DNA of 64,000 bases from CANLBN01 sp050633525. Lineage in GTDB: Bacteria; Pseudomonadota; Gammaproteobacteria; Pseudomonadales; Cellvibrionaceae. Below, in pieces: positions 43,496-52,384 of this stretch (within the stretch, counting starts at the first letter, position 1; the number at the start of each line of letters is the position of its first letter). The DNA is taken from contig JBOEGR010000032.1 of NCBI GenBank assembly GCA_050633525.1, positions 3,730-67,729 on the forward strand, written 5' to 3'. The notes beneath the pieces are model-generated. The model did not search any database and was not told the DNA's origin. It worked only from the letters and a program-made list of their open reading frames with translations. The translations under genes and the position numbers were made by a program.

Positions 43496-45723
43496 TGGGT
43501 AATTTATTGGCAGGATTATGGGGTTGGGTTGATGAGCGTTTGCCAGTGCAGCGCGCATGGGATACCCATATGGGCGATTACTATGCCCCTAAAAATTTCA
43601 ACTTTTGGTACTTCTTTGGTGTTTTCTCTCTACTCGTATTGGTTAATCAGTTATTAACCGGCATTTGGTTGGTCATGATTTATGTGCCAACCGCAGAGGA
43701 GGCCTTTGCTTCGGTAGAGTATTGTATGCGTGATGTTGCCTATTGCGACATTATTCGTTTGATGCATGCTGTGGGTGCTTCTTTCTTCTTTATCGTGGTT
43801 TATCTGCATATGTTCCGCGGCTTGCTGTACGGTTCGTATAAAGCGCCACGTGAGTTGGTATGGATCTTCGGCATGGTGATTTATGTTGCCTTGATGGCCG
43901 AAGCTTTCTTGGGTTATGTATTGCCTTGGGGGCAAATGTCCTATTGGGGCGCGCAAGTGATTGTTTCCCTCTTTGGTGCCGTTCCTTATGTGGGTGAAGA
44001 CCTAGTTCAGTGGATCCGTGGTGATTACCTGATCTCAGAAATTACACTGAACCGTTTTTATGCCTTGCATATTGTTGCTATTCCTATTGTGCTATTGGCC
44101 TTGGTTGTTCTTCATATCTTGGCATTACATGAAGTGGGTTCTAATAACCCTGACGGCGTTGATATTAAGAAAAATAAAGGACCGGATGGTAAGCCTGTTG
44201 ATGGTATTCCTTTCCACCCTTATTACTCTGTTCACGATATCGTGGGCATAGCCGCATTCTTGATCGCTTTCAGTGCCGTTATTTTCTATTTCCCTGAAAT
44301 GGGTGGTTTCTTTTTAGAGTATGCAAACTTCGAGGAAGCGAACAACTTAAAAACACCTGAGCATATTGCGCCGGTATGGTATTTCACGCCTTTCTACGCG
44401 ATTTTGCGTGCGGTGACGATTGACCTTGGTGGTGTATTTACAGCCAAATTTTTAGGCTTCTTGGCAATGATTGGTGCGATTGTTGTGCTGTTCTTTTTGC
44501 CATGGTTGGATAAGAGCCCTGTACGCTCAATCCGATACAAAGGTTGGTTGCCTAAAATTATGCTGTTACTCTTTGCGGCTATTTTTGTGATCTTAGGTTA
44601 TTTGGGTGTGAAAGCCCCGACCGATGGCAGAACTATGCTAGCCCAACAAGGTACGTTATTTTACTTTGTCTTCTTTATCACGATGCCTATTTGGACTAAC
44701 CCTGATAATCCTCGTGTTAAGTCTGTCGTCAATTGGGGTATTTGTGCCATCCTTGCTGTCGGTTTAGCATGGATATCATTGACTTTATTGGATAAAGAAA
44801 TCCCCATTTTTGTTAGGGCGTTTGGTCTTGCTTTGGCAATACTGACCTTGTTACTACCAATGCTGACGGCAAAAGATTCAACGAGTCCTGAGCCGGAACG
44901 TCTTCAAATGAAAGGTTTGCCTAGAGGTTTGGTCTTATTGGGCTTGCTCTTCTTTGTTGTGATGACAGTAGCGCCAATTAAAGCAGTGGCAGCTGGAGGC
45001 GCTTACGCTTGTGGTTCTATTCCATGTGATGAGTTTAAAGCCGACCTCTCTGACAAAGACTCATTGCAAAGTGGAGCTAAGTGGTTTGCCAACTACTGCA
45101 TGGGTTGTCATTCAGCAAAGTTTTCTCGCTATGAGCGTGTGGCGACTGACTTAGGTATTCCCAATGATGTGATGATGAAAAACTTGGTTTTCTCAGATCA
45201 AAAAATTGGTGAGTTGATGACCAATGCTATGGCGCCGGCTAAGTCAAAAGCGTGGTTTGGTGCGGCTCCTCCCGATTTGACGATGGTTGCTAGAGCGCGT
45301 TCGCCTGAATGGCTTTATACATACTTGCGCAATTTTTATCGAGATGACTCGCGTCCTTTAGGTGTAAATAACCGTGTTTTTGCCAATGTGGGTATGCCTC
45401 ACGTGTTTCTTGAGTTACAAGGTCTTCTGGAATGTGGGCCAGGCCCTAAGCTGGATAGTCATGGCGATCCGGTTCGTAATGAATTGGGTGAAGTCAAAAT
45501 GGACGAAGCGTGTGGTGGCCTGATCGAAAGTAGCGTTAAAGGCAGTATGGATGCAGCGCAATTTGATAAAGCTATTTATGACTTAGTGAATTTTCTTGAG
45601 TATGTTGGAGACCCGACAGCTGAAGACCGTAAAACTACCGGCTTTTTTGTCATTCTGTTTTTGCTCGTATTGCTTGTCTTTGCAGTACTGTTGAATCGCG
45701 AATATTGGAAAGGTATCCATTAA
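43495..45723 (+). CDS. petBC: Fused cytochrome b / cytochrome c1 of the bc1 complex
   Basis: A single 742-residue frame encodes both catalytic cytochromes, as in the fbcH gene of Bradyrhizobium. The N-terminal cytochrome b part (1 to about 470) has the Qo-site PVWYFTPFYAILRA block and GYVLPWGQMSYWGAQV. Next comes GLLFFVVMTVAPIKAVA|AG (483-500), which reads as an internal export signal with a peptidase site after Ala499. The c1 part has heme motif CMGCH (Cys535), a probable ligand Met634 in NVGMPHV, and a C-terminal anchor (VILFLLVLLVFAVLL). Cleavage probably yields two proteins, by analogy. In most gammaproteobacteria, including Pseudomonas, the genes are separate. Confidence 0.95.
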   Translation: MGNLLAGLWGWVDERLPVQRAWDTHMGDYYAPKNFNFWYFFGVFSLLVLVNQLLTGIWLVMIYVPTAEEAFASVEYCMRDVAYCDIIRLMHAVGASFFFIVVYLHMFRGLLYGSYKAPRELVWIFGMVIYVALMAEAFLGYVLPWGQMSYWGAQVIVSLFGAVPYVGEDLVQWIRGDYLISEITLNRFYALHIVAIPIVLLALVVLHILALHEVGSNNPDGVDIKKNKGPDGKPVDGIPFHPYYSVHDIVGIAAFLIAFSAVIFYFPEMGGFFLEYANFEEANNLKTPEHIAPVWYFTPFYAILRAVTIDLGGVFTAKFLGFLAMIGAIVVLFFLPWLDKSPVRSIRYKGWLPKIMLLLFAAIFVILGYLGVKAPTDGRTMLAQQGTLFYFVFFITMPIWTNPDNPRVKSVVNWGICAILAVGLAWISLTLLDKEIPIFVRAFGLALAILTLLLPMLTAKDSTSPEPERLQMKGLPRGLVLLGLLFFVVMTVAPIKAVAAGGAYACGSIPCDEFKADLSDKDSLQSGAKWFANYCMGCHSAKFSRYERVATDLGIPNDVMMKNLVFSDQKIGELMTNAMAPAKSKAWFGAAPPDLTMVARARSPEWLYTYLRNFYRDDSRPLGVNNRVFANVGMPHVFLELQGLLECGPGPKLDSHGDPVRNELGEVKMDEACGGLIESSVKGSMDAAQFDKAIYDLVNFLEYVGDPTAEDRKTTGFFVILFLLVLLVFAVLLNREYWKGIH

Positions 45724-45793
45724 TTCGTATTTACTCTTCACTAAATGTGAAATGGTAAGCCAGATAGGTTCAATTTTGTGTTAAAATGCCCGG

Positions 45794-45841
45794 CGGGCAG
45801 TGTTATTCGTTTCTCATTAGCGAAAAGCACTGCCCGTTTTC
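45794..45841 (+). terminator. Terminator after the bc1 genes
   Basis: CGGGCAGTG pairs with CACTGCCCG (45828-45836) and is followed by TTTTC. The 25-base interior contains TTCG...CGAA, so the hairpin is longer than the outer arms. It ends the petA-petBC transcript. Confidence 0.8.
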
Positions 45842-46005
45842 TATTGAGGTGCTTTATTAGCGTTGTTTAAGTTAGCATGGGCTAACTTCGATGCATGATG
45901 TCCCCGATAAAATACTAATGCTCTTCGCTTCTATCGCCCTCTATAAAAGGGGTGTGCGCTAAAGAGAATCTACTCTATAAATTAATACTATACCGAGGTG
46001 AATCA

Positions 46006-46638
46006 ATGGGTGTTGTCACCAAACGCTCATCAATGACATATTTTTCTGATGGCAGAGACCACTACAGTCATCGTGTCAGAATTGTGTTGGCAGAAAAAGG
46101 CGTTACAGTCGATCTAATTGATGTAGATCCTAGCGATATTCCTGAAGAGGTTTCCGAATTGACGCCTTATAACACGTTGCCAGCATTGCTGGATCGTGAT
46201 TTGGTCTTATACGAATCCAAGGTAATGATGGAGTATTTAGATGAGCGTTTTCCTCATCCTCCTTTGTTGCCCGTTTACCCTGTTGCTCGCGCTCAGAGTC
46301 GTTTATGGATGTATCGTATCGAAAAAGATTGGTCTCCATTAGTCGATACCATTGTATCCAGCAAAAATAAAGAAACCGTTGCTAAGGCAGTAAAAGAATT
46401 AAAAGATGGTTTGTTAACTATTGCGCCTATCTTCTCTGAAAAGCCGTTCTTTATGAGTGATGAGTTCACCTTGGTCGATTGCTGTCTGGCTCCTGTTCTA
46501 TGGCGTTTAGAGGAATTTGGTATCAAATTACCTAACACGCGACAGACCAAGCCTCTAATGGATTATATGGAGCGCTTGTTTGCTAGAGAATCTTTTCAGG
46601 AAAGTCTCACTGAGTACGAAAAAGAGATGCGCGCTTAG
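46006..46638 (+). CDS. sspA: SspA, stringent starvation protein A
   Basis: SspA is a glutathione-transferase-fold protein that binds RNA polymerase and redirects transcription in stationary phase and stress. From the ATG at 46006, with GAGGTGAATCA ahead, it has 210 residues: MTYFSDGRDHYSHRVRIVLAEKGV, LPALLDRDLVLYESKVMMEYLDERFPHPPLLPVYPVARAQSRL, and FTLVDCCLAPVLWRLEEFGI. An earlier in-frame start at 45952 is not needed. It stands before sspB as in most gammaproteobacteria. Confidence 0.95.
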   Translation: MGVVTKRSSMTYFSDGRDHYSHRVRIVLAEKGVTVDLIDVDPSDIPEEVSELTPYNTLPALLDRDLVLYESKVMMEYLDERFPHPPLLPVYPVARAQSRLWMYRIEKDWSPLVDTIVSSKNKETVAKAVKELKDGLLTIAPIFSEKPFFMSDEFTLVDCCLAPVLWRLEEFGIKLPNTRQTKPLMDYMERLFARESFQESLTEYEKEMRA

Positions 46639-46765
46639 CCAAATTTATTGAATCCAAAGTCATAGTAAAGAATGATAAATCGATGTTCTTTGCTATGCTT
46701 TATATCGATTCTATTTATATTGTTAATATGTGTTGTTTCATTCACTGGGCTAGTTGAGAAAAGCT

Positions 46766-47167
46766 ATGTCAATGACGTCTAGTCGTCCCTATCTTATTCG
46801 AGCGTTATACGATTGGATTGTCGATAATCAGTGTACGCCTTATATATTGGTTAATGCACTTGCTGATGATGTGATGGTGCCTCAGGACTATGTTAACCCT
46901 GATGGCCAAGTTGTTCTTAATATATCACCTTCAGCCGTGATGGATTTCTCTATGGGCGATGAAAACTTGAATTTTCGCGCTCGATTCAGTGGTGTGCCTA
47001 CCGATATATTCGTCCCTTGCCATGCGATAATGGGCATTTATGCTAAAGAAAATCAACAGGGCATGATCTTCGAACCTGAACCTGAAAGCCCTCCGCCAAA
47101 AGGGGATGGGCCAACGCAAGATAAATCAAGCTCCCAGTCTCGACCTAGCTTAAAAGTGGTTAAATAG
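46766..47167 (+). CDS. sspB: SspB, ClpXP protease adaptor
   Basis: SspB brings ssrA-tagged proteins to ClpXP. The 133-residue protein begins SSRPYLIRALYDWIVDNQCTPYILVNA, followed by VMVPQDYVNPDGQVVLNISPSAV and FSGVPTDIFVPCHAIMGIYAKENQQGMIFEPE. A flexible linker leads to the ClpX-binding tail RPSLKVVK at the end. The ATG at 46766 has GAGAAAAG upstream; a TTG at 46754 is a weaker option, and ATG at 46772 a later one. Confidence 0.94.
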   Translation: MSMTSSRPYLIRALYDWIVDNQCTPYILVNALADDVMVPQDYVNPDGQVVLNISPSAVMDFSMGDENLNFRARFSGVPTDIFVPCHAIMGIYAKENQQGMIFEPEPESPPPKGDGPTQDKSSSQSRPSLKVVK

Positions 47168-47424
47168 TCCTTCTTTGATCGTTTTTTGTTCTTATTTAAA
47201 CTAAAAAACTATATATTCCTTTTTAGTTATAAAAAAAAGCTGTTTATTTCGAATTCTTATTGGTCGTATTGGCATTTGTCATTAATACTAATCATGTGCT
47301 TTATCGTAAGCCATCATTGATGAGCTTTGTTGATAAAACGCTTAATGACAATGATTAAGCCGGCACGAAACAATAAAGTAAACTCACTATTTTTAACAAT
47401 AATAACGGTCTAGCGAGGTTAACA

Positions 47425-48042
47425 ATGCCACTACTTGAACATACTCTGGGAATTATGTTGCACCCAGACGAAGAATGGAAAGCAATACGTAAAGAGAAAT
47501 ATTCTTTCAGACAGGTCTATCTACGCCATGTCCCATTCTTAGCGTTGATTCCTGCCCTAAGCTTTTTATTTGGTTTAACCCAAGTAGGCTGGTCCATAGG
47601 CTCTGGAGAGCCCATTAAGCTAGAACTATGGAGTGCTGTTCAACTTTGTGGTCTGACTTATTTATCCTTGTTAGTGGGCGTATACATACTTGGCGAGTAT
47701 ATTAATTGGATCGCCAGAAATTATGGCGTAAAAGATTCAGAAGATCGCCGTCATTATGAAGGTACAGCGCTAGCGGTATATGTTACTACTCCCGTTTTTT
47801 TGGCGGGTATATTTGGCGTTTACCCTGACTTATGGCTAAATGCCGCCGCAACATTTATTGCTGGTGCCTACGCAGTCTATCTCATATATGAAGGGATTCC
47901 GATCCTGATGAATATATCGAAAGAGCAAGCGTTCATGTATGCCACTTCGGTTGTTACCTTTGGGCTTGTTTTGATGGTCGTAGTACGCATCGGATCAGTT
48001 ATTTTGTGGAGTTTTGGTGTCGGTCCAGTCTACGTCGATTAA
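47425..48042 (+). CDS. Yip1-family integral membrane protein
   Basis: A 205-residue protein with a short soluble N-terminus (LLEHTLGIMLHPDEEWKAIRKEKY) and five or so membrane segments, beginning at LRHVPFLALIPALSFLFGLTQ. The HPxxxWxxI start and the layout are those of the bacterial Yip1/YIP1 domain family, whose role in bacteria is unknown. Charged KDSEDRRHYEGTALAVYVTTPVFLAGIFGVYPDLW lies between segments. It stands alone with a terminator behind it. Confidence 0.8.
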   Translation: MPLLEHTLGIMLHPDEEWKAIRKEKYSFRQVYLRHVPFLALIPALSFLFGLTQVGWSIGSGEPIKLELWSAVQLCGLTYLSLLVGVYILGEYINWIARNYGVKDSEDRRHYEGTALAVYVTTPVFLAGIFGVYPDLWLNAAATFIAGAYAVYLIYEGIPILMNISKEQAFMYATSVVTFGLVLMVVVRIGSVILWSFGVGPVYVD

Positions 48043-48061
48043 ATGACCTCCCTTATTGCTG

Positions 48062-48089
48062 AAAGCCCAGAGTATCTCTGGGCTTTTTT
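48062..48089 (+). terminator. Terminator after the Yip1-family gene
   Basis: AAGCCCAGAG pairs with CTCTGGGCTT around TAT, with six T in a row. It closes the single-gene transcript just before the tRNA promoter. Confidence 0.9.
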
Positions 48090-48110
48090 GTTTTAAGGGG
48101 TAAAATCCAC

Positions 48111-48139
48111 TTGACGCTTAGGCTTCAAATCTCTACCAT
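48111..48139 (+). promoter_or_regulatory. Sigma-70 promoter for tRNA-Arg
   Basis: TTGACG (48111-48116), a 17-base spacer and TACCAT (48134-48139) lie 27 bases before the tRNA. The following ACGCGCC is GC-rich, as in growth-rate-controlled stable RNA promoters. Confidence 0.7.
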
Positions 48140-48166
48140 ACGCGCCTCCTCTCTAGGAGCCAATAC

Positions 48167-48243
48167 GCACTCGTAGCTCAGCTGGATAGAGTACTCGGCT
48201 ACGAACCGAGCGGTCGGAGGTTCGAATCCTCCCGAGTGCGCCA
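48167..48243 (+). tRNA. tRNA-Arg (anticodon ACG)
   Basis: A full cloverleaf of 77 bases with CCA encoded. The acceptor stem GCACTCG pairs with CGAGTGC; the D-loop is GCTCAGCTGGATAGAGT; the anticodon stem CTCGG/CCGAG encloses CTACGAA with anticodon ACG; the T-arm has GGAGG-TTCGAAT-CCTCC. The A34 would be deaminated to inosine to read CGU, CGC and CGA. A terminator follows within ten bases. Confidence 0.97.
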
Positions 48244-48249
48244 TATAAA

Positions 48250-48277
48250 GAACCCGGTCTTGTACCGGGTTTTTTTA
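48250..48277 (+). terminator. Terminator after tRNA-Arg
   Basis: AACCCGGT pairs with ACCGGGTT across a five-base loop, followed by six more T. It releases the tRNA transcript. Confidence 0.9.
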
Positions 48278-48636
48278 TGGGTGTTTAATTAGGTAGTCAA
48301 ACATAAGAGCCATTCAATAGTCTTCGTATCTTGCTTAGGCAGTTAGGTGTCAGGCTAGCTTATGCCTAGCGTTCGAGATGACCTCAATATGATGATAAGT
48401 CTCCAAAATATGTCATCTGAGCGGATGATCGCATTTTTATGATGGTTTCTCAGCTCACCTTACCTTACCTCCTAAGAATTTCTTCAGATTACCTAAATAC
48501 CTGATAACAATATGTTGTTATGTATCTGTTTATATCAATATCACCGAAAATCTCACAATGTTTGTAGTCATTATCCTACATAAGATATTTGAGCCCTTCG
48601 TCATAATTCGCACCATAATTTTTGGAGCTTGTGAAT
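48278..48636. other. Gene-free stretch after the tRNA
   Basis: About 360 bases with no coding frame. No integrase, no partial tRNA copy and no clear repeat was found, so the tRNA does not look like a used attachment site here. The last part must contain the promoter of the small gene at 48637. Confidence 0.5.
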
Positions 48637-48837
48637 ATGCAATGGTTTTTTGTTGATGAGAGAACGTTAGTAGAAGATGAAACTAACTTTACAATACGCT
48701 TGGAGTCAGGCACTTGGAGAGCGCCGCAGGAGATCATTCCTCAGCAAACGCATATCTCCACTATTGATCAGGTTCGCTTGATTCGAAAAGGTCTGGAATT
48801 CGCAAAAGAAGCGCTAGCGGTTCAGTACGCTTGTTGA
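48637..48837 (+). CDS. Small protein of unknown function (66 residues)
   Basis: I do not recognise this gene. It reads MQWFFVDERTLVEDETNF then TIRLESGTWRAPQEIIPQ and QVRLIRKGLEFAKEALAVQ, an alternating beta strand start with a helical end, and no signal peptide or membrane segment. The ATG at 48637 has GGAG nine bases ahead, which favours a real gene; an upstream TTG at 48622 lies inside that region. It is isolated between the tRNA and the glycolate transporter region. Confidence 0.55.
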   Translation: MQWFFVDERTLVEDETNFTIRLESGTWRAPQEIIPQQTHISTIDQVRLIRKGLEFAKEALAVQYAC

Positions 48838-48958
48838 AATGGAGGGGGCATTAGTTCTATTGTTAATAAAATCGGTAAATATATCTTTGGGAAAAATAAA
48901 ATTCCCTTCCTCTCTCTTTTAAAACAGACCCTAAAGTTTAATTTATTACGACTTTGTC

Positions 48959-48969
48959 TGGTATGACCA
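48959..48969. promoter_or_regulatory. GlcC-type operator, transporter copy 1
   Basis: TGGTATGACCA, an inverted TGGT/ACCA with three central bases, typical in form for FadR/GntR-family regulators. Identical to the sites at 49057 and 53308. Confidence 0.75.
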
Positions 48970-49056
48970 CAGGGCTTTCCTTTGCTTTTTTGTCTGTGAT
49001 GTCTTTGATAAAGTAATTTGTTTTCAAACACTTAGCGTGCCTAGTATAAAAATTAC

Positions 49057-49067
49057 TGGTATGACCA
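49057..49067. promoter_or_regulatory. GlcC-type operator, transporter copy 2
   Basis: TGGTATGACCA again, here within the longer palindrome CTGGTATGACCAG, 98 bases after the first copy and 175 before dctP. Confidence 0.78.
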
Positions 49068-49241
49068 GGTCTAAAATAAATAGACGCGGCTATTTTCTAG
49101 CGAATACTATCCTCTCCGTGCTCCGCTATAGTTTTCTTGTCTCCTACATAATGGTAGCTCAGGAAAAAATATTTCTGGTAGTGATCGGTTCCCAATTAGT
49201 TATTTAATAAATATAAAAGTACAACTCTGAGGAGAGGCCTT

Positions 49242-50306
49242 ATGAAAAAAGTAACCGCTTTTTTATGTGCAGCTGTTGCCGTTGTTAGTGCGACAAGTGT
49301 TAATGCAAAAGAAAAACCCATTTTATTAAAAGCTCCAACTTATTATAATTCGACTTTGCCGGGCTTGGGTTCTCCTGCCAAATATGTTGCAGATAATGTC
49401 CAATTGTTAAGTGCAGGCTCAGTAAAAGTTAAAATGTATGAGCCGGGAAAATTAATTAGTTCAAAAGAAATCCTAGATGCTGTTTCAACAGGAAAAGTTC
49501 AGGCAGGCTTTGCGACGCCGGGAAACTGGGGTGGAAAAATTCCTGCCGCTCGATTGTTTTCTGCAGTGCCATTTGGGCCGGAAGCGCCGGAATATTTGGC
49601 TTGGTTTTATTATGGGAATGGTAATAAATTACACCAAGAACTTTATGATGCATCTGGTTTGAATGTCAAAACCCAGATCTGTGGGATTATTGCGCCTGAA
49701 ACATCAGGTTGGTTTAATAAAGAGATAAAAACAGCAGAAGATCTCAAAGGCTTGAAGATGCGTTTCTTCGGTTTGGGTGCATTAGTAATGGAAAAACTGG
49801 GCGTGAGTACAGTTGGTTTACCGGGTGGTGAAATATTCCCAGCTTTAGAGAAGGGGGCGATTGATGCCACTGAATTTTCAATGCCAGCCATTGATAAACG
49901 CATTGGTTTGCATAAAATCATGAAGTACAACTATTTTCCGGGTTGGCATCAGCAGGCAACAACCATCGAGATGCTAATTAATAAAGATGTATGGAATGAA
50001 ATGTCTAAGTCCCAGCAGGCAGTGATTAATCATGTTTGCAAATCCTCGACTCTAGATTCACTTGCTCAAGGAGAAGCTATTCAAGCGGATGTGATGACTG
50101 CAAATGTAACGGGCGGTGTTGTTAATAAGTACTGGTCGTCTGAGATGTTGGCAACATTTAAAACCAAGTGGGATGAGGTGGCGGAAGAGCAAGCTGCGAA
50201 GGATCCTGCATTCAAGAAAATTTGGGAAGATATGCAAAACTTCCGTCAATCTTATGATTTGTGGGAAGCAAACGCATTCTTGCCACGGCCAAAAGCCAAT
50301 ATATAA
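49242..50306 (+). CDS. TRAP transporter solute-binding protein (DctP family)
   Basis: Periplasmic receptor that delivers an organic acid to a TRAP permease. The 354 residues have a signal peptide (MKKVTAFLCAAVAVVSATSVNA), then a DctP fold with GSVKVKMYEPGKLISSKEILDAVSTGKVQAGFA, EDLKGLKMRFFGLGALVMEKLGVSTVGLPGGEIFPALEKGAIDATEFSMP. The EIFPALEKGAIDATE block belongs to the group that binds keto, hydroxy or mannitol-like acids (TakP-like). Context next to glycolate oxidase suggests glycolate or a related hydroxy acid, but the ligand is inference. Confidence 0.92.
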   Translation: MKKVTAFLCAAVAVVSATSVNAKEKPILLKAPTYYNSTLPGLGSPAKYVADNVQLLSAGSVKVKMYEPGKLISSKEILDAVSTGKVQAGFATPGNWGGKIPAARLFSAVPFGPEAPEYLAWFYYGNGNKLHQELYDASGLNVKTQICGIIAPETSGWFNKEIKTAEDLKGLKMRFFGLGALVMEKLGVSTVGLPGGEIFPALEKGAIDATEFSMPAIDKRIGLHKIMKYNYFPGWHQQATTIEMLINKDVWNEMSKSQQAVINHVCKSSTLDSLAQGEAIQADVMTANVTGGVVNKYWSSEMLATFKTKWDEVAEEQAAKDPAFKKIWEDMQNFRQSYDLWEANAFLPRPKANI

Positions 50307-50318
50307 ATAAAATATCTA

Positions 50319-50364
50319 AGGCTGGAATGTAAGTTTTATTACTATTTATTTTACATTCTGGCCT
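50319..50364 (+). terminator. Hairpin between the binding-protein and membrane-subunit genes
   Basis: AGGCTGGAATGTAA and TTACATTCTGGCCT can pair with two mismatches and are followed by CAGTTTTGG. Such hairpins usually let the binding protein be made in excess over the permease by cutting or protecting the message. Confidence 0.5.
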
Positions 50365-50427
50365 CAGTTTTGGTTGTCTGACCTTTCTCTTTTGTTCTCT
50401 CTAAAATATTACTAAAAGGTATTCATC

Positions 50428-50979
50428 ATGTCTGCTGTAGGAAGCGGTAATGCGCCTATATTTTCAGTTTTAATACGCGTGTCCGAATACTTGGAATCGT
50501 TGGTTAAGTTATTAGCTAATATTTTTTGTTGGTCTTACGCTTTTTTGATAGCGGTTATTTTGGTTAACGTGATTATGCGTTACGGATTTAGTAGTGGCCT
50601 GATTGTATTTGAAGAAATTCAATGGCATCTTTATGCCATCGGTATGATGTTTGGGCTCTCTTATGCGGAGGTGACTAATTCTCAGGTAAGGGTAGATATT
50701 GTTGCGGATATGCTCAAGCGAAGGACGGTTATTAAGTGGGAAATATTTGGTGCTGTTGTATTTGTTATCCCTTTTATTTTTGTGATTGTGTTTAACGCAT
50801 GGGAATATGTCGAAAATTCTTATGCTATCAATGAGTCCTCTAATTCCCCTTTGGGTTTACCTTATCGGTGGCTAATTAAAGCGGTTATACCGGCCAGTTT
50901 TTTACTTTTATTATGTGCGGTTCTTGCTAGATTAATACGAAATGTAGTCGCTTTAACTAATAACGGAGATGTGAAGTAA
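50428..50979 (+). CDS. TRAP transporter small permease subunit (DctQ family)
   Basis: Small membrane subunit of the TRAP permease. The 183 residues have four membrane segments (about 30-50, 65-85, 105-125, 150-170) and the family's FEEIQWHLYAIGMMFGLSYAEVTNSQVRVDI with the EExQxxLYxxxxxxG core, and LPYRWLIKAVIPASFLLL at the end. The stop TAA shares a base with the ATG of the large subunit. Confidence 0.9.
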   Translation: MSAVGSGNAPIFSVLIRVSEYLESLVKLLANIFCWSYAFLIAVILVNVIMRYGFSSGLIVFEEIQWHLYAIGMMFGLSYAEVTNSQVRVDIVADMLKRRTVIKWEIFGAVVFVIPFIFVIVFNAWEYVENSYAINESSNSPLGLPYRWLIKAVIPASFLLLLCAVLARLIRNVVALTNNGDVK

Positions 50980-52367
50980 TGGAAGTCAATGAAATTCTCG
51001 TTATTGCAATGTTCCTTACTTTCATTGCATTTTTATTTACCGGTATCCCTGTGGCTTATGTGCTAGCGGGTGTGGGTATCTTGTATGGTTTTCTTGGTTA
51101 TTTATCTGATATGCATTTAGATACTATTACAGGTCTAGATTTAAATGTATTGGGTTTGGTTGTATCTCGAATTTTTACCTTAATGGAAAATTGGGTATTG
51201 GTAGCTTTACCTATGTTTATTTTTATGGGGCTTATGCTAGACCGTTCGGGTGTGGCAGAAAGAATGATGCTTTCCATGCAAGAGCTTTTTGGTAGGGTCA
51301 GAGGCGGGTTAGCCATTACGGTTACGCTTATCGGCGTGATATTGGCGGCATCTACCGGCATTATTGGTGCTTCGGTTGTTTTATTAGGCCTATTATCTTT
51401 GCCAGCTATGATGAAGCAAGGCTATAGCACTCCTCTTGCTGCTGGCACTATCTGTAGCGCAGGTTGTTTAGGTATATTGATCCCACCTAGTATTATGCTT
51501 GTAATTATGGCTGACCAATTGTCATTGTCAGTGGGTGACTTATTTATGGCTGCAGTTTTTCCTGGTTTAATCTTGGGTGGTTTATATTTAATTTATATTT
51601 TATCCATTGCGTATTTTCGTCCCCAATGTGCCCCCTTGTCTGACGATAGGAGAGAAATGGATTGGCATGTGTTGTGGGATGTGTTTAAGGCTGTTTTTCC
51701 GCCTATCTTATTAATTTTTGCTGTATTAGGCTCTATATTTGGTGGCATTGCTACACCAACTGAAGCGAGTGGTGTGGGTGCTCTAGGTGCAACATTGTTA
51801 GCGCTCTATAATAGGAAATTAAATCTAAAAGTATTTCATAAAGTATTAATGGAGTCATACAAGACCACTGCTTATATTTTTGCTATTTTTATCGGTGCAA
51901 CGTGTTTTGCTTTGGTATTGCGTGAGTTGGGTGGTGATGAGCTGATTGAGGCAGGGTTAACCAGTCTGCCCTTTGGTGACTACGGTGTGCTTATTGCTAT
52001 CCTTTTCATCGTTTTTCTGTTGGGTTTTTTACTCGACTGGATCGAAATTACATTGATAGTGTTGCCCTTACTTGCTCCGGTCATTGCTGGACTTGATTTT
52101 GCGATAGAAGGTTATGGAGTCCTTGATCAGCCGGTATTAGTGTGGTTTGTTATGTTGGTTGCTATTACTTTGCAGACATCATTTTTAACACCACCAGTTG
52201 GGTTTGCACTATTTTATTTAAAGGGTGTGTGTCCTCCTGAAGTAAGGATGGTTGATATCTACCGCGGTGTCACCCCATTTATTATTTTGCAATTAATTGG
52301 TCTGGCGATTGTTATCTCTTTGCCTACCTTAGTGACATGGTTGCCGGCAACGGTATACGGCAAATAA
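50979..52367 (+). CDS. TRAP transporter large permease subunit (DctM family)
   Basis: The large subunit forms the sodium-driven translocation channel. The 462 residues have about twelve membrane segments with LVALPMFIFMGLMLDRSGVAERMM, GGLAITVTLIGVILAASTGIIGASVVLLGLLSLP, GTICSAGCLGILIPPSIMLVIMADQ and GGIATPTEASGVGALGA. The ending QTSFLTPPVGFALFYLKGVCPPEV is typical. It is convergent with glcC, with only 17 bases between. Confidence 0.93.
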   Translation: MEVNEILVIAMFLTFIAFLFTGIPVAYVLAGVGILYGFLGYLSDMHLDTITGLDLNVLGLVVSRIFTLMENWVLVALPMFIFMGLMLDRSGVAERMMLSMQELFGRVRGGLAITVTLIGVILAASTGIIGASVVLLGLLSLPAMMKQGYSTPLAAGTICSAGCLGILIPPSIMLVIMADQLSLSVGDLFMAAVFPGLILGGLYLIYILSIAYFRPQCAPLSDDRREMDWHVLWDVFKAVFPPILLIFAVLGSIFGGIATPTEASGVGALGATLLALYNRKLNLKVFHKVLMESYKTTAYIFAIFIGATCFALVLRELGGDELIEAGLTSLPFGDYGVLIAILFIVFLLGFLLDWIEITLIVLPLLAPVIAGLDFAIEGYGVLDQPVLVWFVMLVAITLQTSFLTPPVGFALFYLKGVCPPEVRMVDIYRGVTPFIILQLIGLAIVISLPTLVTWLPATVYGK

Positions 52368-52384
52368 TCATTAGTCTTATGACT

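Larger units (their letters stand above)
48838..49241. promoter_or_regulatory. Leader of the TRAP transporter operon with two operators
   Basis: No gene is seen in these 400 AT-rich bases. Two TGGTATGACCA sites (48959-48969 and 49057-49067), listed separately, mark the control region of the transporter operon. The remaining 170 bases up to dctP hold no other clear motif. Confidence 0.6.

Noticed and set aside
48167..48636. tRNA-Arg as an integration site for a mobile element
   Set aside because: No integrase, no repeated tRNA 3' end and no foreign-looking genes follow.
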